From positions 186,001 to 250,000 of the forward strand of contig JAIEOV010000016.1 in the NCBI GenBank assembly GCA_019750135.1: a stretch of DNA of 64,000 nt. Direction: 5' to 3'. Source of the stretch: Reyranella sp. GTDB taxonomy: Bacteria > Pseudomonadota > Alphaproteobacteria > Reyranellales > Reyranellaceae. The position numbers and the translations under genes are program-made. Below, in pieces: positions 25,104-33,056 of the stretch; position 1 is the stretch's first letter, and each line of letters begins with the position of its first letter. The notes beneath the pieces are model-generated. The model searched no databases. It saw only the letters and a list, made by a program, of their open reading frames with translations, and was not told where the DNA came from.

Positions 25104-25821
25104 TCACCACGTCTCCTTCCACGGCCTGAGATCCATCTCGAAGGTCCAGGCTGAGCGCTTCTGCTGGTGGATCTGCCAGTAGGCGTCGGCGATGTCGTCC
25201 GGATTCAGGATGGCGTCGGGGCCGGCGCTGTAGCGATCGGGAAAATTCGCCCTGATCCATTCAGTGTCGATGGCGCCGTCGATCACAACATGGGCGACAT
25301 GGATGTTCTGCGGCCCGAGCTCGCGCGCCATCGATTGCGCCGGCGCGCGCACCGCATGCTTGCCGCCGGCGAAGGCCGAGAAGCCGCGGCCGGCTCGCCG
25401 TGGCGCCGGTGAACAGCATGGTGCCACGGCCGCGCGGCACCATGACCTTGGCCGCCTCGCGCGCCGTCAGGAAACCGGCGAAGGCGGTCATCTCCCAGAC
25501 CTTGCGGTAGACGCGGGCCGTCGTGTCGCGGATGTCGAAGCGCACGTTGCCGCCGAAATTGAAGACGAAGACTTCCACGTCGCCGATCTCGGTGTCGATC
25601 TCACGGAACAGCTTCAGCACCTGCTCCTCGTCGCGCGCGTCGGAGCCGAAGGGATGGACCTTGCCGCCTTCCTCCGTGATCTGCGCCACCAGGTTCTTCA
25701 GCTTGTCGGCGCTGCGCCGCGTCACCGCCGCCGTGTAGCCCTCGCGTGCAAAGCGACGGGCGATGGCACCGCCCGTCGCGTCGCCCGCACCGATCACGAC
25801 ACAGACTTTGTCTCTCGCCAT
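25104..25821 (-). pseudogene. Atypical short-chain dehydrogenase/reductase, apparent frameshift
   Basis: From ATG 25821 the frame reads MARDKVCVVIGAGDATGGAI, an SDR nucleotide-binding loop with GAGDATGGA replacing TGxxxGxG, then NFGG near 90 and GRGTMLFTGATAS near 132. At ~25390 it goes out of frame. The neighbouring frame continues GRGFSAFAGGKHAVRAPAQS then MARELGPQNIHVAHVVIDGA, ending at 25104. Together they give ~238 residues, a normal SDR length. The catalytic Tyr-x-x-x-Lys appears as Phe-Ala-Gly-Gly-Lys, so even a repaired protein lacks the usual Tyr. Either a genuine mutation or an extra or missing base in GC-rich sequence. Confidence 0.7.
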
Positions 25822-25876
25822 GGACTGTCTCCTTCGCCGTCAACCTGTCGACGGCGGGAAGACCGCTCAAGGGAGA

Positions 25877-26797
25877 TTACGTCATGACCGGCTGAGACGG
25901 CTGATTGCTGTTGGCGACCAAGCCGGCGCGGCGACGGATCTCCGCCGTCGTCAGGCCTTCGCCGTCGGGCCGCCAGCCCGGCGGAGCGAAGGCGTACATC
26001 CAGGCCTCTTGCAGCGAGCGCGCCGAACGCAGGTCCTTGATGAGGCCGATCCACGGCGAGAAGTTGATGACGAACGGATTGCGTGAGGACACCGTGGGCG
26101 TCACGGTGCCGTAGTCGCACTTCACGTCGTCGCGCTCGGGAATGTAGCTGCCGAACAGCCGGTCGAAGACCACCAGCACGCCGCCGTAATTGGCGTCGAG
26201 ATACTCCGGATTGCGCGCATGATGGACGCGATGGTTGGATGGCGTGTTGATGATGCCCTCCAGCCAGCCCAGCCGCGGGAACCAGTCGGCATGCAGCCAG
26301 AACTGGTAGGTCAGGTTCAGCACCAGCGCCGTCAGCACGGCCGTCGGCGTGAAGCCCAGCAGCACCAACGGCGTGAAGAACAGGGTCGAGCCGGTCAGGC
26401 GGCCGAACCAGCCCAGCCGATAAGCGGCCGACAGGTTGAGCTGGTTGGGCGAATGATGCGGCGAGTGGCCCATCCAGAACCAGCGCGAGGTGTGGCTGAA
26501 GCGGTGGTACCAGTAATAGAAGAACTCCAGGCCGAAGAAGAGCAGCAGGATCGAGCCGACATTGTCGAGCGACTGGGTGAAGAAGCGATAGTCCCACGCC
26601 AGGCCCATCCACGGCGCGATGATGGCGAGGGGCACGAAGCGTATGAGCTGACGGCCGGCCAGGTCGGCAAGCGAGCAGGCCGACGCTTTCCAGTCGTAGC
26701 CTTCGGGGCGGCTGCGGGCGAGCCAGATGCCCTCGGCCAAGGCAGCCAGGAGAACGAGCGGCAGGACGATCATGTAGACTTCGGAGAGGTCGACCAC
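25877..26797 (-). CDS. Sterol desaturase/fatty acid hydroxylase family protein
   Basis: A 306-residue membrane di-iron oxygenase. Histidine clusters are visible: YYWYHRFSHTSRWFWMGHSPHHS near 100-122 (HRxSH then HxxHH) and SNHRVHHARN near 185-195 (HRVHH), with about four membrane helices between. The family hydroxylates or desaturates sterols, fatty acids or carotenoids; bacterial members often act on lipids. GTG 26797 is chosen because AAGGAG lies eight bases upstream. It is divergent from a TetR regulator with a palindromic operator between, so it is the likely target of that regulator. Confidence 0.88.
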   Translation of the reverse strand: MVDLSEVYMIVLPLVLLAALAEGIWLARSRPEGYDWKASACSLADLAGRQLIRFVPLAIIAPWMGLAWDYRFFTQSLDNVGSILLLFFGLEFFYYWYHRFSHTSRWFWMGHSPHHSPNQLNLSAAYRLGWFGRLTGSTLFFTPLVLLGFTPTAVLTALVLNLTYQFWLHADWFPRLGWLEGIINTPSNHRVHHARNPEYLDANYGGVLVVFDRLFGSYIPERDDVKCDYGTVTPTVSSRNPFVINFSPWIGLIKDLRSARSLQEAWMYAFAPPGWRPDGEGLTTAEIRRRAGLVANSNQPSQPVMT

Positions 26798-26832
26798 AGC
26801 GCGCTCCTTGCGAATTGCCCTCGAGGCAATAT

Positions 26833-26847
26833 ATGAGCGATGCTCAT
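26833..26847. promoter_or_regulatory. Perfect palindrome, candidate TetR operator
   Basis: ATGAGC-GAT-GCTCAT is a perfect 15-bp palindrome in the 76-bp gap between the sterol desaturase (start 26797) and the TetR-family gene (start 26874). It lies in the most AT-rich part of the gap. Size, symmetry and position fit a TetR-family operator controlling both genes. Confidence 0.6.
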
Positions 26848-26873
26848 GTTCCAATACTCGCCTTTGGATCGCC

Positions 26874-27500
26874 ATGACTACACGTCGCCAACCCACTGAC
26901 ATAAAAAGAAGAATCCCGCGCCAGGCGCGCGCCGCCGAGACCGCGGCGGCCATTCTGGAAGCCGCCGCTCAGATTCTCGAAGCCGGCGGCCTGGCCGGAT
27001 TCACGACCAACGCCGTGGCCGAACGGGCGGGCGTCAGCATCGGCACGCTTTATCAGTACTTCGCCGACAAGAAAGCGATTCTCCTCGCGCTCGCGCAGCA
27101 GGAAATCCAATCGACACTGGCCGAGTTGCGGCAGCCCACGGACCCTCAGACGCCGGAGGAGCGCGTGCGGCAGACCGTGCGGGCGATCATCAACGCCTTT
27201 CGCGGCCGCCTGCGCGTCCGCAAGGCGGTGGTCGAAGCGCTCTTGGCGCAGGGCATGGGTGTCGAGCTGATGGCGCCCGTCGCCATCTTCATCGCGCATC
27301 ACCCGCGGAGCCTGATGCCTGCCCTGACCAACGAGCAGATATTCGTCCTGTCGCGCGCCGTGATGAGCACGATCCGCGCGGCCGTCCTCGAGGAGCAGCC
27401 GTTCTTTCGCAGCCAAGTTTTCGAGGACGAGGTCGTGCGCCTGGGCGCCGCCTATCTAAACTCCATAATCGCCTCGACCAACACGATCACGAAGGCATGA
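26874..27500 (+). CDS. TetR/AcrR-family transcriptional regulator
   Basis: A 208-residue repressor-type protein. The helix-turn-helix is GGLAGFTTNAVAERAGVSIG then TLYQYFADKKAIL (residues ~38-72), which is canonical TetR. The C-terminal ~130 residues form an all-helical ligand-binding and dimerisation domain. ATG 26874 matches the usual short basic N-terminus (TTRRQPTDIKRRIPRQARA). It probably represses itself and the divergent sterol desaturase through the palindrome at 26833. The inducer is unknown; a lipid or hydrophobic compound would fit the target. Confidence 0.92.
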   Translation: MTTRRQPTDIKRRIPRQARAAETAAAILEAAAQILEAGGLAGFTTNAVAERAGVSIGTLYQYFADKKAILLALAQQEIQSTLAELRQPTDPQTPEERVRQTVRAIINAFRGRLRVRKAVVEALLAQGMGVELMAPVAIFIAHHPRSLMPALTNEQIFVLSRAVMSTIRAAVLEEQPFFRSQVFEDEVVRLGAAYLNSIIASTNTITKA

Positions 27501-27526
27501 CAGGCCGGTCAGGAAGAAGCGAGAGG

Positions 27527-28180
27527 TTAAAGCGTCCGCAGCAGCGGAACGTTGAGCAGCGCGCCGAGCTCGTTCGCGAGGTCGCAGCTCACCCGCGCAT
27601 GCACCCTGCCCTGCTTGTCGAAGAAGCGGCCGGTCGGGCTCGTCGGGAACACGCCCTCGTGCCAGATGCCGGGATGGATGTAGATGCCGAAGCTGCCGTC
27701 GGACCAAAGGGCGATGAAGTCCTCGGCTTTCAGGTCGTCGCCCGGCCTGGCGACCGGCACGACGAACGGCTGGCCGTCGAGTGGGAAGAAGAGCTGGCCG
27801 CCGTCGGGATGGTAGTTGCAATGCCACAGGAGCACGCGATCGCCGGCGAGGGCCACGCCGGCCGCCGCCTGCTCGGGCCGCTCGCGGAAGCCGATGACGT
27901 AGTGGCCGCCGACCGCCTCGTTGCGCCCCACAAGCTCGTTGGCGCGCCATTCGCAGGCGAAGATGCCCTCGGTCGTGCCGCCTTCGACGCCGGTGCCGGC
28001 ATCGAGCCTGCGCCAGCCGGCGAGCGGCCACGGCACGATCTCGATGCGATGGTCGCGGCCGGTCGCGATCTCGCCGTAGCCCTTGATCGACTGCTCGGTG
28101 GCGCGCACCAGCGGTACGTCGACCAGACGAAGGCCCGTTGGAACCTTGGGATTGAGATAATCGAAGACGACCTGATTCAA
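27527..28180 (-). CDS. Ureidoglycolate lyase/hydrolase (AllA-like) family protein
   Basis: A 217-residue cupin-type protein of the ureidoglycolate lyase family. Conserved stretches include NYHPDGGQLFFPLDGQPFVV near 118-140 and ALWSDGSFGIYIHPGIWHEG near 157-178, which hold the metal or substrate-binding His and Glu residues. AllA releases urea from ureidoglycolate in purine breakdown. No other purine genes are adjacent, so the substrate may differ. It is third in a run with class I LysRS and an unknown 247-residue protein; its ATG overlaps the latter's stop (ATGA). Confidence 0.75.
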   Translation of the reverse strand: MNQVVFDYLNPKVPTGLRLVDVPLVRATEQSIKGYGEIATGRDHRIEIVPWPLAGWRRLDAGTGVEGGTTEGIFACEWRANELVGRNEAVGGHYVIGFRERPEQAAAGVALAGDRVLLWHCNYHPDGGQLFFPLDGQPFVVPVARPGDDLKAEDFIALWSDGSFGIYIHPGIWHEGVFPTSPTGRFFDKQGRVHARVSCDLANELGALLNVPLLRTL

Positions 28181-28920
28181 ATGAGGGGTACCTTCTCCAC
28201 CGTGTCAGGCCCGAGCACCAAGTCGTCGCTCGCGCCCAGCAGCCATAGTGCCTCGGCCTGAAATCTCACGATAGGCCTGTCCCACCAGCGGTCCAAAAGC
28301 TCGGACAGCGCCGAGCATTCCGTCGCGTCGAGATCGTCGATGAGATTGTAGAGCCCCACGACATAGAGGTCGGTGGGGCGACGACCCATCGCCTGCTGGA
28401 TGCGGTGGAACACGTTCGTCCCGGCGCGCTTCTCGGGATAGACACGCAGATAGAGGCGGCCCCGGTTGACGTTTCCCGAGAACAAGCCGCGCAGCTCGAC
28501 GGCGACGGGGCCGAGGGCCCTTAGGGCATCGCGCTGCGTGGCGTCGAGCACCGGTGCCTGCCCGATCGCCAGCGAACCGCAGAGCGTGGCGTGCAGCTTG
28601 TGGCGACGGCGCTCGACGATGTCCCAGGCGATCTTGGGTGCAAGCGGCAATGCCTTGAGCTCGGCCTCGAGGGATAGATAGGCCGCCGAGCGTTGCAGCA
28701 ACTCGTCGGCAACCGGCAGGGACAGCGAGAAGACGGGCTCGTGCCGGCCCATCTCGTAGTGCCGGCCCGCGCGGCGCGGGATGACGCGCGGATGATCGGG
28801 CGCGACCAGCGGAAGATGGGCGAGACGATACGATTCATCGAGCAGGAACCCCTGTCCCGGCTCGAACCGCGTCCGGCTGGCGAGATAGTCCAGCTCGTCA
28901 TCGCCGCAGAGCGTGACCAC
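28177..28920 (-). CDS. Uncharacterised protein in lysyl-tRNA synthetase operon
   Basis: A 247-residue soluble protein, not assigned to a family. Visible features are RRHKLHATLCGSL near residue 105 (one His-x-Thr as in 2H phosphoesterases, but no clear second one), VELRGLFSGNVNRGRLYLRV near 140 and LLDRWWDRPIVRFQAEALWL near 208-228. There is no signal peptide or membrane segment. The start overlaps the end of the LysRS gene closely (next base but one) and the stop overlaps the AllA-like gene, so it is tightly co-transcribed with a housekeeping tRNA synthetase. Confidence 0.7.
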   Translation of the reverse strand: MVTLCGDDELDYLASRTRFEPGQGFLLDESYRLAHLPLVAPDHPRVIPRRAGRHYEMGRHEPVFSLSLPVADELLQRSAAYLSLEAELKALPLAPKIAWDIVERRRHKLHATLCGSLAIGQAPVLDATQRDALRALGPVAVELRGLFSGNVNRGRLYLRVYPEKRAGTNVFHRIQQAMGRRPTDLYVVGLYNLIDDLDATECSALSELLDRWWDRPIVRFQAEALWLLGASDDLVLGPDTVEKVPLI

Positions 28921-28921
28921 C

Positions 28922-30523
28922 TCAGGCCGCGCGGCTGAGATCCTCGCCGGCCAACGCCCGCTCGATCAGCTTCACGACGTTGTCGCGGCCATAGAGCTTG
29001 ATGAAGGCGCCCATGCGCGGGCCCTGCTCGCTGCCCAGCAGGACCTCGTAGAGCGTCTTGAACCACTGGCGCAGCTCGGCCTGGGCGAAGTGCCGCTTGC
29101 CCGCCTCGTAGACCTCGTTCTGGATGAACTCGGCCGTCGATTCCTCCGGCAGCCTGGCGAGCGTGTCGGCGAGATCCTGCAGCGCCTCGCGCTCCTTGCC
29201 GGTAGGCAGGCGGAACTTCTTGGAAGCCTTCACGAAGTCCTGGTAGTAGGCCACCGCGCCGGTCAGCAGGCGGTCGAGATAAGGCGCGTTCTCCGGCGTC
29301 GCACCCGGCACGTAGCGACGCAGGTACTGCCACAGCACGTCCTTGCTGTCGGTATGGGCGACGCTCGCGAGGTTGAGCAGCATGCCGAAGTTAACGCCGG
29401 CAGCGTGATGATCGACGGGCTTGCCATCGTGGATATGCCAAGCCGCATTCTCCAGCGCTTTGGCTGGCTCCTCGGCCGGCAGCTTCTCGACCGCCGCGAG
29501 ATAGTCGTCGACGGCGCGCGGAATGACGTCGAAGTACAGGCGCTTGGCGCGGCGCGGCTGCTGCTGCATGTAGAGCGCCAGCGACTCGGGCGGCGCATAG
29601 CGCAGCCATTCCTCGACCGAGAGCCCGTTGCCCTTGGACTTGGAGATCTTCTTGCCTTCCTCGTCGAGGAAGAGCTCGAAGTTGAAGCCCTCGGGCGGCT
29701 CGCCGCCCAGGATCTTCACGATCCTCGCGCTGAGCTCAGCCGACGGGATGAGATCCTTGCCGTACATCTCGTAGTCGACGCCGAGCGCGAACCAGCGGCC
29801 AGCCCAGTCGGCCTTCCACTGCAGCTTGACGTTGCCGCCGGTGACCGGCGTCTCGACCAGTGTGCCGTCCTCGTCGCGATAGACGATGGTGCCCGCCTGG
29901 GCGTCGGTCTTGATCAACGGCACCTGCAGCACGCGCCCGGTCTTCGGCGAGATCGGCAGGAAGATCGAATAGGTCGCGCGCCGCTCCTCGCCCAAGGTCG
30001 GTAGCATGATGGCCTGCACTTCGTCGTAATGCTGCAGCATGGCCAGCAGCATCGTGTCGAACCGGCCCGACTTGTACCAATCGGTCGCCGACTGGAACTC
30101 GTACTCGAAGCCGAAGGAATCGAGGAAGGCCCGCAGCCGCGCGTTGTTGGCCGCGCCGAAGCTCGGATGTTCGTTGCTGAAGGGATCGGGCACCGCGGTC
30201 AGCGGCTTGCCGAGATTGGCCGCCAGCATCTCCTTGTTGGGCACGTTGTCGGGCACCTTGCGCAGCCCGTCCATGTCGTCGGAGAAGCAGAACAGGCGCG
30301 TCGGCACGTCGCTCAGGCGCTGGAAGGCCTGGCGCACCATGGTCGTGCGCACCACCTCGCCGAAGGTGCCGATATGCGGCAGGCCCGACGGCCCATAGCC
30401 GGTCTCGAACAGCACATACCCTTTCGCCGGCGCTTTGCCGCCGAGACGGGCGACCAGCTTGCGGGCTTCTTCGAATGGCCACGCACGCGCGGCCTCGGCG
30501 AGGGTACGATCGATCTGGGACAT
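28922..30523 (-). CDS. lysK: Lysyl-tRNA synthetase, class I
   Basis: A 533-residue class I LysRS, the archaeal-type enzyme also used by many alphaproteobacteria in place of class II LysS. The HIGH signature is PHIG at 50-53 ([15 protein letters not shown]); the KMSKS signature is KISKSKGNG near 300. The helical C-terminal anticodon-binding domain ends the protein. It charges tRNA-Lys with lysine in the cytoplasm. The ATG at 30523 is in the family position; the frame is open ~45 codons upstream without family sequence. Two further genes follow in the operon. Confidence 0.95.
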   Translation of the reverse strand: MSQIDRTLAEAARAWPFEEARKLVARLGGKAPAKGYVLFETGYGPSGLPHIGTFGEVVRTTMVRQAFQRLSDVPTRLFCFSDDMDGLRKVPDNVPNKEMLAANLGKPLTAVPDPFSNEHPSFGAANNARLRAFLDSFGFEYEFQSATDWYKSGRFDTMLLAMLQHYDEVQAIMLPTLGEERRATYSIFLPISPKTGRVLQVPLIKTDAQAGTIVYRDEDGTLVETPVTGGNVKLQWKADWAGRWFALGVDYEMYGKDLIPSAELSARIVKILGGEPPEGFNFELFLDEEGKKISKSKGNGLSVEEWLRYAPPESLALYMQQQPRRAKRLYFDVIPRAVDDYLAAVEKLPAEEPAKALENAAWHIHDGKPVDHHAAGVNFGMLLNLASVAHTDSKDVLWQYLRRYVPGATPENAPYLDRLLTGAVAYYQDFVKASKKFRLPTGKEREALQDLADTLARLPEESTAEFIQNEVYEAGKRHFAQAELRQWFKTLYEVLLGSEQGPRMGAFIKLYGRDNVVKLIERALAGEDLSRAA

Positions 30524-30593
30524 GGATCGGCCAAAGTAGGTGCGAGGGGCATTTGCGTCAATGCGGCGGGAGGCCCAAAGTGCCCTCAATACA

Positions 30594-31772
30594 ATGAACA
30601 AAAGCCCTCTCATGCTGGCATTAGGTGGCCTTTTGGCGATGGCCGCCGGCATCGGCATCGGCCGCTTCGTCTACACCCCCATCCTGCCGCCCATGGTCGA
30701 GGCGCTGTCGCTGAGCAAGGTCCAGGCGGGCCTGATCGCCTCGGCCAATTTCGTCGGCTACCTCGCCGGCGCGTTGCTGGCGGCGGTGCGCCTGCCGGGC
30801 TCGCGCCGCGGCTGGCTGCTCGCAGGCCTCGTGCTGAACGTCGTCTGCCTGGCGGCGATGGGCGCTTCGACGTCGCTGCCGCTCTTCCTGCTGCTGCGCC
30901 TCGCCGCCGGACTGGCCAGCGCCCTCTGCCTGATCTTCAGCTCCGCGCTGGTGCTCGATCGCCTGGCCGCCACCGGCCGCGGCGGCCTGTCGGCGCTGCA
31001 CTTCTCCGGCGTCGGCATCGGCATCGCCTTGTCGGCTGCCGCGGTCGCCATGCTCGGCGACTGGCGCAACATGTGGTTCGCCAGCGCAGCCCTCGCGGCC
31101 ATCGCCGCCATCGCCGTCGTGATGATCGTGCCGACGGATGCTGCGCCCTCGCCGACCGCGGCCCACGCGCCGCGGACAAAACTTTCATCCGCTTTCGTCA
31201 TGCTCGCCGTCGCCTACTTCCTGTTCGGCATCGGCTACATCATCACCGCGACCTTCCTGATCGACATCGTGCGTGGCTCGCCCGCCATCCGCCATCTCGA
31301 GCCGTATGCCTGGGTGCTGGTCGGCATCGGCGCCGCGCCGTCGGTCGTGCTGTGGGGCGCGCTCGGCCGGCGCATCGGCATCCTGCCGGCCTTCGCCGTC
31401 GCGAGCCTGGTCGAGGCGGCCGGCGTGGTCGCGAGCGTGCTGTGGGTGCAGACGCTGGGCGTGGTGATAGCGGCCCTCTTCCTTGGCGGCACGTTCATGG
31501 GCCTGACGGCGCTCGGCCTGATGGGCGCCCGTGAGGCGGGCGAGGGCGACCCGCGCGGCCGCATCGCGCTCATGACGGCATCCTTCAGCCTCGGCCAGAT
31601 CATCGGTCCGGTCTTCGCCGGCGTAGTCTACGACGCCACCGGCAGCCTGGTCTGGCCCTCACTGCTGGCGGCGGCGGGCCTGGTGCTGGCGGCGCTATTG
31701 TCGGTCGGCAGTCAGCGTTTCGCGCCCAGCACCGCCAGCGCCTCGCGCGCCGCACGCAAGCCCGAGGCATAG
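30594..31772 (+). CDS. MFS transporter, YbfB/YjiJ family
   Basis: A 392-residue membrane protein with 12 predicted helices. The N-terminal [20 protein letters not shown] (residues ~18-38) is characteristic of YbfB/YjiJ-type MFS proteins. [15 protein letters not shown] near 138 and [20 protein letters not shown] near 335 also fit. Substrate unknown. Its 3' end overlaps the convergent amine oxidase gene by 61 bp. The start at 30594 gives the family N-terminus. Confidence 0.85.
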   Translation: MNKSPLMLALGGLLAMAAGIGIGRFVYTPILPPMVEALSLSKVQAGLIASANFVGYLAGALLAAVRLPGSRRGWLLAGLVLNVVCLAAMGASTSLPLFLLLRLAAGLASALCLIFSSALVLDRLAATGRGGLSALHFSGVGIGIALSAAAVAMLGDWRNMWFASAALAAIAAIAVVMIVPTDAAPSPTAAHAPRTKLSSAFVMLAVAYFLFGIGYIITATFLIDIVRGSPAIRHLEPYAWVLVGIGAAPSVVLWGALGRRIGILPAFAVASLVEAAGVVASVLWVQTLGVVIAALFLGGTFMGLTALGLMGAREAGEGDPRGRIALMTASFSLGQIIGPVFAGVVYDATGSLVWPSLLAAAGLVLAALLSVGSQRFAPSTASASRAARKPEA

Positions 31773-33025
31773 GCGCCGCCGACGCGCGTCGCCCACACCG
31801 GGTCGGTCGCCTCGCCGGCGAAGAACACGCGGTCGTGGTGCGGCTGGGCCAGCACCGACCGTTTGTCGGCGTTGCCCGGCGTCGCCATCGACCACGAACC
31901 GCGGGCGAACGGATCCTTGCCCCAGCGCGTGACCGACGAGCGCGCCAGCAGGCCGCGCAGATCGTTGCCGTAGATCTCGGCCAGGGCCGACATGGCAAAG
32001 GCCAGGGCCGCGCCGGTGCCCTCTTCCTCGAGCTGCCGCGCCTGGGCCCCGCCCACGAACACGATGGCGGCGTCGCGGTTGTAGGGCCGCACGATGGCGT
32101 CGAACGCCTCCTGCTTGCGGTTGAGGCCGATGACGCTGCGGCCGGCCGGCGCATCGATCACCTTGCGGCCGAACGACAGCGCCACCTTGTTGTAGAGCGC
32201 CATCGGCAGCTGGGCGATCGCCTCGCGCTTGGTCGCGCTGAGCTGCGGCGCGAAGCCGAACGGGCCGTTCGCCAGCACGCCGGTCGGTACCGTCACGATA
32301 ACCGCCTTGGCCGACAACTGGCCGTTGGTCGTGACGGCCAGCACCTGCCCGCCCGTCGAATCAATGCGCACCACCCGCGTGCCGAGCTTCACCGGCACCT
32401 TGGCGCCCCAGCGCGCGACCAGCGCGCCCAGGCCCTCGGGCACGGAGTACTGCGGCTCCCTCTCGGGCTGGCGCATGAAGTCGCGCGTCGAGAGCTCGCC
32501 CAGTTCGACACCTGATTCCAAGGGCCCGACCATGGCATAGGCCAGCCGCTCCAGCGGATCCTGGGCCACCAGCACGCGGCCGACCGGCACGTCGGGCGCC
32601 TTCTTCAGCGCGTCGACCAGCTTGCGCGAGGCGTCGATGGCGATCTTCTCGAAGCGTGCGTATTCCTCCTTGGGCGCCTCGCTGCCGCCGATATAGATCG
32701 CCTGCTCCTGGCGGTCGGGCACGGGCCGCACGTTCATCTCTTTCAGGATCGCCATCGCAGGGTTGGTGCGGCCGGCCTCGATCCATTGTGCGCCGAGGTC
32801 GAAGGGAAAGCCGAAGGTCGTGCTGTCAGTGACAGCACGGCCGCCGATGCGGTCGCGCGCCTCGACCACCAGCACGCTCTTGTTTGCCGCCATCAACGCC
32901 CTGGCGGCGGCAAGTCCCGCAACGCCGGCCCCGACGATGATCACGTCGGGCTCGGCTGCCCCCAACGCCGGAAGTGCGGTTCCTGCCATCACCATGGACA
33001 GGAAGAGACGACGACTGAGCGTCAT
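31712..33025 (-). CDS. Flavin-containing amine oxidase, Tat-exported
   Basis: A 437-residue FAD amine oxidase. The first 23 residues hold a twin-arginine signal (SRRLFLSMVMAG...ALGA). The FAD-binding Rossmann motif follows: DVIIVGAGVAGLAAARAL with VLVVEARDRIGGRA at ~28-65. The C-terminal FAD contact is RVFFAGEATDPVW near 395. Such enzymes oxidise mono- or polyamines to aldehydes with H2O2 release; periplasmic location suggests use of external amines. The start at 33025 is only 31 bp from the divergent helicase start, so promoters must overlap. The 3' end overlaps the MFS gene. Confidence 0.9.
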   Translation of the reverse strand: MTLSRRLFLSMVMAGTALPALGAAEPDVIIVGAGVAGLAAARALMAANKSVLVVEARDRIGGRAVTDSTTFGFPFDLGAQWIEAGRTNPAMAILKEMNVRPVPDRQEQAIYIGGSEAPKEEYARFEKIAIDASRKLVDALKKAPDVPVGRVLVAQDPLERLAYAMVGPLESGVELGELSTRDFMRQPEREPQYSVPEGLGALVARWGAKVPVKLGTRVVRIDSTGGQVLAVTTNGQLSAKAVIVTVPTGVLANGPFGFAPQLSATKREAIAQLPMALYNKVALSFGRKVIDAPAGRSVIGLNRKQEAFDAIVRPYNRDAAIVFVGGAQARQLEEEGTGAALAFAMSALAEIYGNDLRGLLARSSVTRWGKDPFARGSWSMATPGNADKRSVLAQPHHDRVFFAGEATDPVWATRVGGAYASGLRAAREALAVLGAKR

Positions 33026-33056
33026 TTGGCTGACAGTGTATGCTATCCGCCTGTTG

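Noticed and set aside
30524..30658. 45-codon upstream extension of class I LysRS
   Set aside because: Not conserved in the family and overlaps the divergent MFS promoter region; ATG 30523 gives the normal N-terminus.
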